Shown in pieces: positions 43,113 through 51,040 of a stretch of DNA of 64,000 nucleotides. The DNA is from Streptomyces sp. NBC_01463. GTDB taxonomy: Bacteria > Actinomycetota > Actinomycetes > Streptomycetales > Streptomycetaceae. Under the pieces are notes generated by a model. The model was not told the DNA's origin, searched no databases, and worked only from the letters and a program-made list of their open reading frames with translations. Where the stretch lies: positions 5,766,001 to 5,830,000 of the forward strand of contig CP109468.1 of NCBI GenBank assembly GCA_036227345.1, in the 5' to 3' direction. A program made the translations under genes and the position numbers. Numbering within the stretch: position 1 is the stretch's first letter; every line of letters begins with the position of its first letter.

Positions 43113-43159
43113 GAACCACGTTCTATGGTCGAACCACGTTCCATTGTAGAACGTCGTTC
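43113..43159. promoter_or_regulatory. Three evenly spaced TetR operators
   Basis: GAACCACGTTC at 43113-43123, GAACCACGTTC at 43131-43141 and GAACGTCGTTC at 43149-43159. The period is exactly 18 bp. Site 3 with its flanks is nearly the reverse complement of site 1. They fill the divergent promoter region between the TetR and exporter genes. Confidence 0.85.
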
Positions 43160-43192
43160 GATAGTCGGCGGCGTTCCGGAAGGAGGCCCGCC

Positions 43193-44653
43193 ATGACCAC
43201 CACCACCGAAACCGCGCCCACCGCGCCACGCACCTATCCGTCCCTGCGCGCCGCATGGATACCCCTGGCCGCGCTCTGTCTGGCCTTCTTCGTCGAAATG
43301 GTCGACAACACCCTGCTCTCGATCGCGCTGCCCACGATCGGCCGGGACCTCGGCAGCGGCACGACCGCGCTCCAGTGGGTCACCGGCGCCTACTCACTGA
43401 CCTTCGGAGGCCTGCTGCTGACAGCGGGCTCGATGGCCGACCGGCTCGGCCGCCGGCGCGTGCTGCTGGTCGGACTGGCCGTGTTCGGCCTGCTGAGCCT
43501 GGGCGTCGCCGCGGTCTCCTCCGCCGGGGAGCTCATCACCCTGCGGGCCGGCCTCGGCATCGCCGCCGCGGCCATGGCCCCCATCACGAACTCGCTGGTC
43601 TTCCGGCTGTTCGACGACAAGGCGCTGCGGATGCGCGCCATGACCCTGATGATCATCGTCGGCATGTCCGGCTTCGTCCTCGGCCCGCTGCTGGGCGGCA
43701 CCGCCCTGGCCCACGTGCGGTGGCAGTGGCTCCTGCTCGTCAACGCCCCGATCGCCCTGATCGCGGCCATCGGCGTCCGGCTCGGCGTCCCGGCCGACCG
43801 GCCGCAGGACCTGACCCGCGACAAGCTCGACCTGCCGGGCGCCGTCCTGAGCGTCGCCACCATCGGCCTCGCCTGCTACGCCCTGACCAGCGGCGTCGAG
43901 CACGGCTGGCTCTCCGTGGCCACCCTCGCATCGGTCCTCGGCGCCCTCGCCGCCGGCATCGCCTTCGTCCGGCACGAGCGCCGCACGGCGGCCCCCATGC
44001 TGGACCTGCGCCTCTTCTCCAACGGCACCGTCCGCGGCGCCGCCATCGCACAGATCGGCACGGCCATCGCGATGGCCGCCGTGATGTTCGGCCTGATCCT
44101 CCACTTCCAGTACGCCTACGGATGGAGTCCCGTACGGGCCGGCCTGGCCAACCTGCCGCTCATCGTGACCATGATCGCCGCGACCCCGCTCTCCGAATGG
44201 CTCGCGGCACGGTTCGGCCACCGCATCGCCTGCCTGGTCGGCGCGGCCTGCCTGGCCGGCTCGCTGGCCGGACTGTCCTGGGGCGTCGACCACGGGTACG
44301 GCGTCATCGCGCTCTGCATGGTCGTGATGACCATCGGACTGCGCACCGTCATGACGATCTGCGCCATCGCGCTCGTCGACGCGATGCCGGCCAACCGCAC
44401 CTCGATCGGCACGGCGCTCAACGACACCGCCCAGGAGGTCGGGAGCAGCATCGGCACCGCCGTGGTCGGCACGCTGATCGCCGCGCTGGTCACCACCCAG
44501 CTGCCCACGGGCACCTGGAGCGACGCCCTGGTGGCCTCGTTCTTCCACGGCGAGCGGATCACCTACGCGGTGCTGGCCGTCGTCGTCGGCCTGATCGCGG
44601 CAGGCGGCGCACTCAGCCTCACCAACTCCCGCGTCGCCGAGGAACCCCACTAG
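43193..44653 (+). CDS. DHA2-family drug exporter (MFS)
   Basis: 486 residues with 14 predicted transmembrane segments. Motifs include CLAFFVEMVDNTLLSIALPTIGRDLG in segment 1, GSMADRLGRRRVLL in the first cytoplasmic loop (motif A) and VGMSGFVLGPLLGGTALAHVRWQWLLLVNAPI around segment 5 (motif C). It would export a toxic compound using the proton gradient. The ATG has AAGGAGG upstream, an excellent ribosome-binding site. The divergent TetR gene and three operators suggest it is induced by its own substrate. Confidence 0.92.
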   Translation: MTTTTETAPTAPRTYPSLRAAWIPLAALCLAFFVEMVDNTLLSIALPTIGRDLGSGTTALQWVTGAYSLTFGGLLLTAGSMADRLGRRRVLLVGLAVFGLLSLGVAAVSSAGELITLRAGLGIAAAAMAPITNSLVFRLFDDKALRMRAMTLMIIVGMSGFVLGPLLGGTALAHVRWQWLLLVNAPIALIAAIGVRLGVPADRPQDLTRDKLDLPGAVLSVATIGLACYALTSGVEHGWLSVATLASVLGALAAGIAFVRHERRTAAPMLDLRLFSNGTVRGAAIAQIGTAIAMAAVMFGLILHFQYAYGWSPVRAGLANLPLIVTMIAATPLSEWLAARFGHRIACLVGAACLAGSLAGLSWGVDHGYGVIALCMVVMTIGLRTVMTICAIALVDAMPANRTSIGTALNDTAQEVGSSIGTAVVGTLIAALVTTQLPTGTWSDALVASFFHGERITYAVLAVVVGLIAAGGALSLTNSRVAEEPH

Positions 44654-44766
44654 TCCTTGGACCGGCAGTCCTACGTCCGAGGTCCCGTATTTGTTGCGGC
44701 GGGATGAAATCCGCAGCCCATCGCGTTGGTGCCTTCCGGTAGAGCAGGTCGAACGGGAGGCACCGG

Positions 44767-47700
44767 GTGTCGGACGCAGGGGCGCAGGAGAGCGGGCGGC
44801 AGCCACGCGGCTGGGCGCGGAGACTGAGCGGTTACGCATGGCGCTACCGGCGCAACGTGCTGCTCGCGCTCGGCTCCTCGCTCGCCGGAATGGCGGTGAT
44901 GGCGCTCGTCCCCCTGGTCACCAAGGTGATCATCGACGACGTCGTCGTCGGCCACTCCCGGTCCCTGGCCGTGTGGACCGGCCTGCTGATCGTCGCCGCC
45001 GTCCTCGTCTACGTCTCCACCTACATCCGCCGCTACTACGGCGGCCGGCTCGCCCTCGACGTCCAGCACGACCTGCGGACCGAGATGTACGGGACGATCA
45101 CCCGGCTCGACGGCAGGCGCCAGGACGAGCTCTCCACCGGACAGGTCGTCGGACGCGCCACCAGCGACCTCCAGCTGATCCAGGGCCTGCTGTTCATGCT
45201 CCCGATGACCATCGGGAACGTGCTGCTCTTCCTCATCTCCCTGGTGATCATGGCGTGGCTCTCGCCGCTGCTCACGCTCGTCGCCGTCGCCGTCGCCCCC
45301 GCCCTCTGGTTCATCGCCCGGCGCTCCCGCACCCGGCTCTTCCCCGCCACCTGGTACGCCCAGGCGCAGGCCGCCGCCGTCGCCGGAGTCGTCGACGGGG
45401 CCGTCTCCGGCGTCCGCGTCGTCAAGGGCTTCGGCCAGGAGGAGCAGGAGACCGGCAAACTGCGCGAGGTCGGCCGCCGGCTCTTCGCCGGCCGGCTGCG
45501 CACCATCCGGCTGAACTCCCGCTACACCCCCGCCCTCCAGGCCGTCCCCGCCCTCGGCCAGGTCGCGATGCTCGCCCTCGGCGGCTGGCTCGCCACCCGC
45601 GGCGAGATCACGCTGGGCACCTTCGTCGCCTTCTCCACCTACCTCGCCCAGCTCGTCGGCCCGGTCCGGATGCTCGCCATGGTCCTCACCGTCGGCCAGC
45701 AGGCCCGCGCAGGTGTGGAACGTGTACTGGAACTCATCGACACCGAGCCGACCATGCAGGACGGCACCAAGGAGCTCCCCGCCGGCATCCCGGCCGGCGT
45801 CGAGTTCGACGACGTCCGCTTCGGCTACGCTCCGCTGCGCTCCGCCTCCGCTCCTGACTCAGACCCTGGAAGCGGAGCCTCCGACCGCCCCGTCCTCGAC
45901 GGCTTCTCGCTGACCATCGAGCCCGGCGAGACCGTCGCCGTCGTCGGCGCTTCCGGCAGCGGCAAGTCCACCGTCTCGCTGCTCCTGCCGCGGTTCTACG
46001 ACGTGACGCACGGCGCCGTCCTGGTCGGCGGACACGACGTCCGTGAACTGACCCTCGACTCGCTGCGGGCCGCCATCGGCCTCGTACCAGAGGACAGCTT
46101 CCTGTTCTCCGACACCATCCGCGCCAACATCGCCTACGGCTCCCCGGACGCCACCGACGAACAGATCCGGCGGGCCGCCCGTTCCGCCCAGGCCGACCGG
46201 TTCATCGCCGAGCTGCCCGACGGATACGACACCGAGGTCGGTGAGCACGGACTCACCCTCTCCGGCGGCCAGCGCCAGCGCGTCGCGCTCGCCCGCGCCA
46301 TCCTCACCGACCCCCGGCTCCTCCTCCTCGACGACGCCACCTCCGCCGTCGACGCCCGCGTCGAGCACGAGATCCACGAGGCGCTGCGCCAGGTCATGGC
46401 CGGCCGTACGACCCTCCTGATCGCCCACCGCCGCTCCACGCTCAACCTCGCCGACCGGATCGCCGTCCTGGAGAACGGCCGGCTCGCCGACATCGGCACC
46501 CACGAGGAGCTGGAGCGCCGCTCCGCCCTCTACCGCCGGCTGCTCACCGACCCGGACGAGCTGGGCGGCACCTCGCCGGGACACGTACCGGCCGCCGTCA
46601 CCACCGACCCCGCCGAGGACCGCGCGCTCCAGGAGGAGATCGACGCCGAGTTCGACGCCGAGCGCGGCATCACCCCCGAGCTGTGGGTCCGCAAGGAGGA
46701 GGCGCGCGAGACCGACGCGGCCGGCACCCCCGCCACCCCCGAGCTCCTCGCCCAGGTCGAGGCGCTGCCCCCGGCGACCGACACCCCGGACATCGACGAG
46801 GCCCGCGCGGTGCACGCCGAGGAGTCCTACGGGCTGCGCCGGCTGCTGCGCGGCTTCGGACTCCCGCTGCTGGTCAGCCTGGCGCTGGTCGCCGTGGACG
46901 CCGGCGCGGGACTCCTGCTGCCGGTCCTGATCAGGAACGGCATCGACGAAGGTGTCACCCAGCTCGCGCTGGGCGCGGTCTGGACGGCCTCCGCCTTCGG
47001 CCTCGTCGTCGTCCTGGTGCAGTGGGCGGCCCAGATCGGCGAGACCCGGATGACCGGCCGCACCGGCGAGCGGGTGCTCTACTCGCTGCGGCTGAAGATC
47101 TTCGCGCAGCTCCAGCGTCTCGGCCTGGACTACTACGAGCGCGAGCTCACCGGCCGGATCATGACCCGGATGACGACGGACGTGGACGCGCTGTCCACGT
47201 TCCTGCAGACCGGCCTGGTCACGGCCTTCGTCTCCGTCGTCACCTTCTTCGGCATCCTGGTCGCGCTCCTCGTCCTCGACGTGGAACTGGCCCTGGTCGT
47301 CTTCGCGACCCTGCCGGTGCTCGTCATCGGCACGTTCTTCTTCCGCCGCAAGAGCGTCAAGGCGTACGAACTGGCCCGTGAGCGCATCAGCGTCGTCAAC
47401 GCCGACCTCCAGGAGTCCGTCTCCGGCCTCCGGATCGTGCAGGCCTTCCGCCGCGAGCGGTCCGGCGCCGAGCGGTTCGCCGCACGCAGCGACCACTACC
47501 GCGAGGCCCGGGTCCGCGGCCAGTGGCTGATCTCGGTGTACTTCCCGTTCGTCCAGCTGCTGTCGTCGGTGGCCGCGGCCGCCGTACTGATCGTCGGCGC
47601 GGGCCGGGTCGACAACGGCACTCTCACCACCGGTGCGCTGGTCGCCTACCTGCTCTACATCGACCTGTTCTTCGCACCCGTGCAGCAGCTCTCCCAGGTC

Positions 47701-48555
47701 TTCGACGGCTACCAGCAGGCCACCGTCTCCCTCGGCCGCATCCAGGAACTCCTCCAGGAGCCGACGTCGACCGCCGACCGGCACGAGCCGCTCGACGTGC
47801 TGTCGCTGCGCGGCGAGATCGCGTTCGAGGACGTGTCCTTCGCGTACAACGGCGAGGAGGCCGCGCTCACCGGCGTCGACCTGCACATCCCGGCCGGACA
47901 GACGGTCGCGTTCGTCGGCGAGACCGGCGCGGGCAAGTCCACCCTGGTCAAGCTCGTCGCCCGCTTCTACGACCCGACCGGCGGCCGGGTCACCGCGGAC
48001 GGCACCGATTTGCGCAGCCTCGGCCTCACCGCGTACCGGCACCGGCTCGGAGTCGTACCGCAGGAGGCGTACCTCTTCGCGGGCACGGTCCGCGACGCCA
48101 TCGCCTACGGGCGGCCGGCGGCCACCGACGCCGAGGTGGAGGGGGCGGCCCGGGCGGTCGGCGCGCACGACATGATCGCCACCCTGGACGGCGGCTACCT
48201 CCACGAGGTCGCCGAACGGGGCCGCAACCTCTCGGCCGGACAGCGCCAGCTGATCGCGCTCGCCCGCGCCGAACTCGTCGACCCGGACATCCTGCTGCTC
48301 GACGAGGCCACCGCGTCCCTGGACCTCGCCAGCGAGGCCCTGGTCAACCAGGCGACCGACCGCCTCGCGGGCCGGCGCACCACCCTCGTCGTCGCCCACC
48401 GGCTCACCACCGCCGCCCGCGCCGACCGGGTCGTGGTGATGGACCACGGCCGGGTCGTCGAGGACGGCACACACGACGAACTCCTCGCCCTGGACGGGCA
48501 GTACGCCTCGCTGTGGCGCACCTTCATCGGAGAGGACGAGCCCGCGGGGGTATGA
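44767..48555 (+). CDS. Fused two-module ABC exporter
   Basis: 1262 residues containing two complete ABC exporter halves (TMD-NBD-TMD-NBD). NBD1 has Walker A GASGSGKST (about residue 394), signature LSGGQRQR and Walker B LLLLDDATSA, where the catalytic Glu is Asp523. NBD2 has Walker A GETGAGKST (about 1050), signature LSAGQRQL and normal Walker B LLLDEATA with Glu1180. So one ATP site, made of NBD1 Walker motifs and the NBD2 signature, is degenerate, as in heterodimeric exporters. Two homologous halves are normally separate genes; here they are joined by an acidic linker at about residues 600-690. It probably exports lipid, peptide or drug. Confidence 0.92.
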   Translation: MSDAGAQESGRQPRGWARRLSGYAWRYRRNVLLALGSSLAGMAVMALVPLVTKVIIDDVVVGHSRSLAVWTGLLIVAAVLVYVSTYIRRYYGGRLALDVQHDLRTEMYGTITRLDGRRQDELSTGQVVGRATSDLQLIQGLLFMLPMTIGNVLLFLISLVIMAWLSPLLTLVAVAVAPALWFIARRSRTRLFPATWYAQAQAAAVAGVVDGAVSGVRVVKGFGQEEQETGKLREVGRRLFAGRLRTIRLNSRYTPALQAVPALGQVAMLALGGWLATRGEITLGTFVAFSTYLAQLVGPVRMLAMVLTVGQQARAGVERVLELIDTEPTMQDGTKELPAGIPAGVEFDDVRFGYAPLRSASAPDSDPGSGASDRPVLDGFSLTIEPGETVAVVGASGSGKSTVSLLLPRFYDVTHGAVLVGGHDVRELTLDSLRAAIGLVPEDSFLFSDTIRANIAYGSPDATDEQIRRAARSAQADRFIAELPDGYDTEVGEHGLTLSGGQRQRVALARAILTDPRLLLLDDATSAVDARVEHEIHEALRQVMAGRTTLLIAHRRSTLNLADRIAVLENGRLADIGTHEELERRSALYRRLLTDPDELGGTSPGHVPAAVTTDPAEDRALQEEIDAEFDAERGITPELWVRKEEARETDAAGTPATPELLAQVEALPPATDTPDIDEARAVHAEESYGLRRLLRGFGLPLLVSLALVAVDAGAGLLLPVLIRNGIDEGVTQLALGAVWTASAFGLVVVLVQWAAQIGETRMTGRTGERVLYSLRLKIFAQLQRLGLDYYERELTGRIMTRMTTDVDALSTFLQTGLVTAFVSVVTFFGILVALLVLDVELALVVFATLPVLVIGTFFFRRKSVKAYELARERISVVNADLQESVSGLRIVQAFRRERSGAERFAARSDHYREARVRGQWLISVYFPFVQLLSSVAAAAVLIVGAGRVDNGTLTTGALVAYLLYIDLFFAPVQQLSQVFDGYQQATVSLGRIQELLQEPTSTADRHEPLDVLSLRGEIAFEDVSFAYNGEEAALTGVDLHIPAGQTVAFVGETGAGKSTLVKLVARFYDPTGGRVTADGTDLRSLGLTAYRHRLGVVPQEAYLFAGTVRDAIAYGRPAATDAEVEGAARAVGAHDMIATLDGGYLHEVAERGRNLSAGQRQLIALARAELVDPDILLLDEATASLDLASEALVNQATDRLAGRRTTLVVAHRLTTAARADRVVVMDHGRVVEDGTHDELLALDGQYASLWRTFIGEDEPAGV

Positions 48556-48839
48556 CGGGTCACCCCGGTGGAGCGGGGCTGCGGGCGCCGCGCCACGCGC
48601 GGGGTGCCCCTGCCCGTCGTGCGCCCGCACCCACGCGTTCTCACCGGTGGTGCCACCGGCCTGCAGACGCTCGGCTGCGTCGGGTGGGGCCGTGCAGGGG
48701 AGTCCCCGCAGGGAAATGGCGTACTACCCGGCCCCCGCAACGTGCCCGGTCGCCACGCCATTTTCTGAGGAGACGCCCCGGAGGGGCACCACCCCACCCC
48801 GCACCCGCCGCGTCCCGCGGGGAACCCGCACCCACACCG

Positions 48840-48861
48840 AGCCCGTCCGGCGATTGAGGAC
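48840..48861. repeat. Second copy of the dispersed intergenic repeat
   Basis: AGCCCGTCCGGCGATTGAGGAC is the reverse complement of the element at 15957-15978 apart from one base. Both copies lie near gene ends. The flanking sequence here (CCCCGGAGGGG, CACCCCACCCCGCACC) also looks like a composite repeat. Confidence 0.8.
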
Positions 48862-48922
48862 GGAACCCCCGCCCCGGTCCGGGGCAAGCGCAACCGCCAA
48901 AGGCCGCCCCCGCGTCATAGGC

Positions 48923-48948
48923 ACACATGCGCGTATGCGCTCATGTGT
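48923..48948. promoter_or_regulatory. Dyad before the small secreted protein gene
   Basis: ACACATG (48923-48929) and CATGTGT (48942-48948) with an inner GCG/CGC pairing form a 26-nt imperfect palindrome about 45 nt before the start codon. It could be an operator or a hairpin in the leader. Confidence 0.45.
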
Positions 48949-48990
48949 CGGGTAGGTGTGCGCGTGTTCGACAAGGCGATGGAGTTGCCG

Positions 48991-49407
48991 GTGACCAGAG
49001 GGACCGAGAGACACGGTGGGCGTACGGGACGCGGAGCCCCGTACCGTCTGCTCGCCCTGGCGCTGACGACCGCCCTCGGGCTCGTCGTCGGCGGGGTGGA
49101 GGCGGGCAGCGCCGATGCCGCGTCGGTCTGCGCCGGGCGGCCCGCGAAGACGGTGAAGTTCGCGGCGGGGGAGCTGCGCGTCTACCGCACCCGCTCCTAC
49201 GCCTGCGCCACCGCCGTCGCCGCCAAGCCCGGCTCGCGCCGCCGGATGTCCGTACAGATCCAGCCGCGCGGCGGCCGCCCCGTGGCGGACAGCGGCAGCT
49301 TCACCCGGCAGGCGGGACCGGTGACCGTCCACGCGCTGAACCGGTGCGTCCGGGTCTCGGGCACCATCGCGGGAAAGACGGTGAGCACGGGCTGGATCCT
49401 GTGCTGA
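48991..49407 (+). CDS. Small secreted protein of unknown function
   Basis: 138 residues starting at GTG with GGAG 6 nt upstream; ATG at 48979 is an in-frame alternative. A signal peptide (YRLLALALTTALGLVVGG, cleavage near GSADAAS) leaves a mature domain of about 95 residues with four cysteines in SVCAGR, SYACATA, LNRCVRV and the terminal WILC, probably two disulfides. The mature part is basic and beta-rich. No family is recognised. It precedes a secreted aminopeptidase on the same strand but 97 nt apart. Confidence 0.72.
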   Translation: MTRGTERHGGRTGRGAPYRLLALALTTALGLVVGGVEAGSADAASVCAGRPAKTVKFAAGELRVYRTRSYACATAVAAKPGSRRRMSVQIQPRGGRPVADSGSFTRQAGPVTVHALNRCVRVSGTIAGKTVSTGWILC

Positions 49408-49504
49408 CCGGGTGACGTACCCGCCCGCCCCGCAACGGGGTCTGGTGGTCCTGGTGTTGCCCCGCTAGGTTCACGAGGTCTGTTGTGAATCAAGGGGAGG
49501 GTGC

Positions 49505-50980
49505 ATGCGTAAGGCGCTCAGAGGGTTCCTGTCGCTCGCGGTGCTCATCGGCACAGTGAGTGCGACGGGCGCTTCGGCCGGTGCGGCCACCGCCGCGGAG
49601 CCGGCCACGATCCGTCCCGCCGTCAGCGACAGCGGTACGAGCACGGACATCAAGGACCGCATCCTGGCCATCCCGGGAATGAGTCTCATCGAGGAGAAGC
49701 CCTACGCGGGATACCGCTACTTCGTCCTCAACTACACCCAGCCGATCGACCACCGGCACCCGTCCAAGGGAACGTTCCAGCAGCGCATCACCCTGCTGCA
49801 CAAGGACACCTCCCGCCCCACGGTCTTCTACACCGGCGGCTACAACGTCTCCACCAGCCCCAGCCGCTCGGAGCCGACCCGGATCGTCGACGGCAACCAG
49901 GTCTCGCTGGAGTACCGGTTCTTCACCCCGTCGCGTCCCTCGCCCGCCGACTGGTCCAAGCTCGACATCTGGCAGGCCGCCAGTGACCAGCACCGGGTCT
50001 TCACCGCGCTGAAGAGGATCTACTCCAAGAACTGGCTGACCACCGGCGGTTCCAAGGGCGGCATGACGGCCACCTACTTCGAGCGCTTCTACCCGAAGGA
50101 CATGGACGGCGTCGTCGCCTACGTCGCGCCCAACGACGTGGTCAACAAGGAGGATTCGGCGTACGACCGCTTCTTCGCCAACGTCGGCACGAAGGAGTGC
50201 CGCGACAGGCTGAACGGCGTGCAGCGCGAGGCGCTGGTGCGCCGGGAGCCGCTGGAGAAGAAGTACGCGCAGTACGCCGCCGACAACGGCTACACCTTCA
50301 GCACCGTCGGCACCCTCGACAAGGCCTACGAGGCCGTCGTCATGGACTACGTCTGGGCGTACTGGCAGTACAGCCTGCTCGCCGACTGCGACTCCATCCC
50401 CGCCGACGCCAAGAACGCCCCCGACCAGGCGATCTGGGACTCGATCGACTCGATCTCCGGCTTCTCCGCCTACGCGGACCAGGGCCTGGCGAACTACACG
50501 CCGTACTACTACCAGGCGGGCACCCAGCTCGGCTCGCCCGACATCAAGCAGCCCTGGCTCGGCAAGCTGAGCCGGTACGGCTACCAGCCGCCGCGCAACT
50601 TCGTGCCGCGCTCCATCCCGATGAGGTTCCAGCCCTCGGTGATGCGTGACGTCGACACCTGGGTGAAGCACCACGCCAGCCACATGCTGTACGTCTACGG
50701 GCAGAACGACCCGTGGGGCGCGGAGCGCTTCCGGCTCGGCGCGGGCGCCCGTGACAGCTACGTCTTCACGGTGCCGGGCGGCAACCACGGCTCGAACGTC
50801 GCCGGACTGGCCCCGGCCGAGAACGCCACCGCCACCGCGGCCATCCTGCGCTGGGCGGGCGTCGCCCCGGCCGCCGTCCAGGCGGACCCGGCGAAGGCGA
50901 AGCCGCTCGCGAAGTTCGACGCGCGGCTCGACAAGAAGGACCTGACGACCGAGCACCGCCTCGGCACCAGGCGCCCGTAA
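49505..50980 (+). CDS. Secreted S37-family prolyl tri/tetrapeptidyl aminopeptidase
   Basis: 491 residues with a signal peptide ending near AATAAEP. The segment RYFVLNYTQPIDHRHPSKGTFQQRITLLHKD and the nucleophile motif GGSKGGMT (Ser183) match Streptomyces S37 (PS-10) peptidases. The segments YGQNDPWGAERF and VPGGNHGSN supply the likely Asp and His of the triad. These enzymes remove tri- or tetrapeptides from peptides and proprotein termini outside the cell. The ATG follows GGGGAGGG. It converges with the GH3 gene at a strong shared terminator. Confidence 0.9.
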   Translation: MRKALRGFLSLAVLIGTVSATGASAGAATAAEPATIRPAVSDSGTSTDIKDRILAIPGMSLIEEKPYAGYRYFVLNYTQPIDHRHPSKGTFQQRITLLHKDTSRPTVFYTGGYNVSTSPSRSEPTRIVDGNQVSLEYRFFTPSRPSPADWSKLDIWQAASDQHRVFTALKRIYSKNWLTTGGSKGGMTATYFERFYPKDMDGVVAYVAPNDVVNKEDSAYDRFFANVGTKECRDRLNGVQREALVRREPLEKKYAQYAADNGYTFSTVGTLDKAYEAVVMDYVWAYWQYSLLADCDSIPADAKNAPDQAIWDSIDSISGFSAYADQGLANYTPYYYQAGTQLGSPDIKQPWLGKLSRYGYQPPRNFVPRSIPMRFQPSVMRDVDTWVKHHASHMLYVYGQNDPWGAERFRLGAGARDSYVFTVPGGNHGSNVAGLAPAENATATAAILRWAGVAPAAVQADPAKAKPLAKFDARLDKKDLTTEHRLGTRRP

Positions 50981-50988
50981 CGGCAGTC

Positions 50989-51029
50989 CCGCGCCGGCGG
51001 CCGCCCCCACGGGCCGGCCGCCGGCGCGG
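50989..51029. terminator. Bidirectional terminator between the aminopeptidase and GH3 genes
   Basis: 15-bp perfect stem (50989-51003 and 51015-51029) with an 11-nt loop, located between two converging stop codons, 9 and 12 nt away. Confidence 0.92.
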
Positions 51030-51040
51030 ACCTTCCTCCT

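Larger units (their letters stand above)
48556..48990. other. Gene-free region with dispersed repeat and dyads
   Basis: 435 nt with no supported gene; open frames here have the arginine/proline-rich look typical of non-coding Streptomyces DNA. It holds distant complementary arms AAATGGCGT (48714-48722) and ACGCCATTT (48765-48773), a GGGG/CCCC dyad at about 48693-48710, a copy of the dispersed repeat at 48840-48861, and a dyad at 48923-48948. It ends the ABC exporter gene and carries the promoter of the following small secreted protein. Confidence 0.6.

Noticed and set aside
48691..48955. Arginine- and proline-rich open frames after the ABC exporter gene
   Set aside because: They have low-complexity composition, overlap repeats in several frames and have no plausible start signal.
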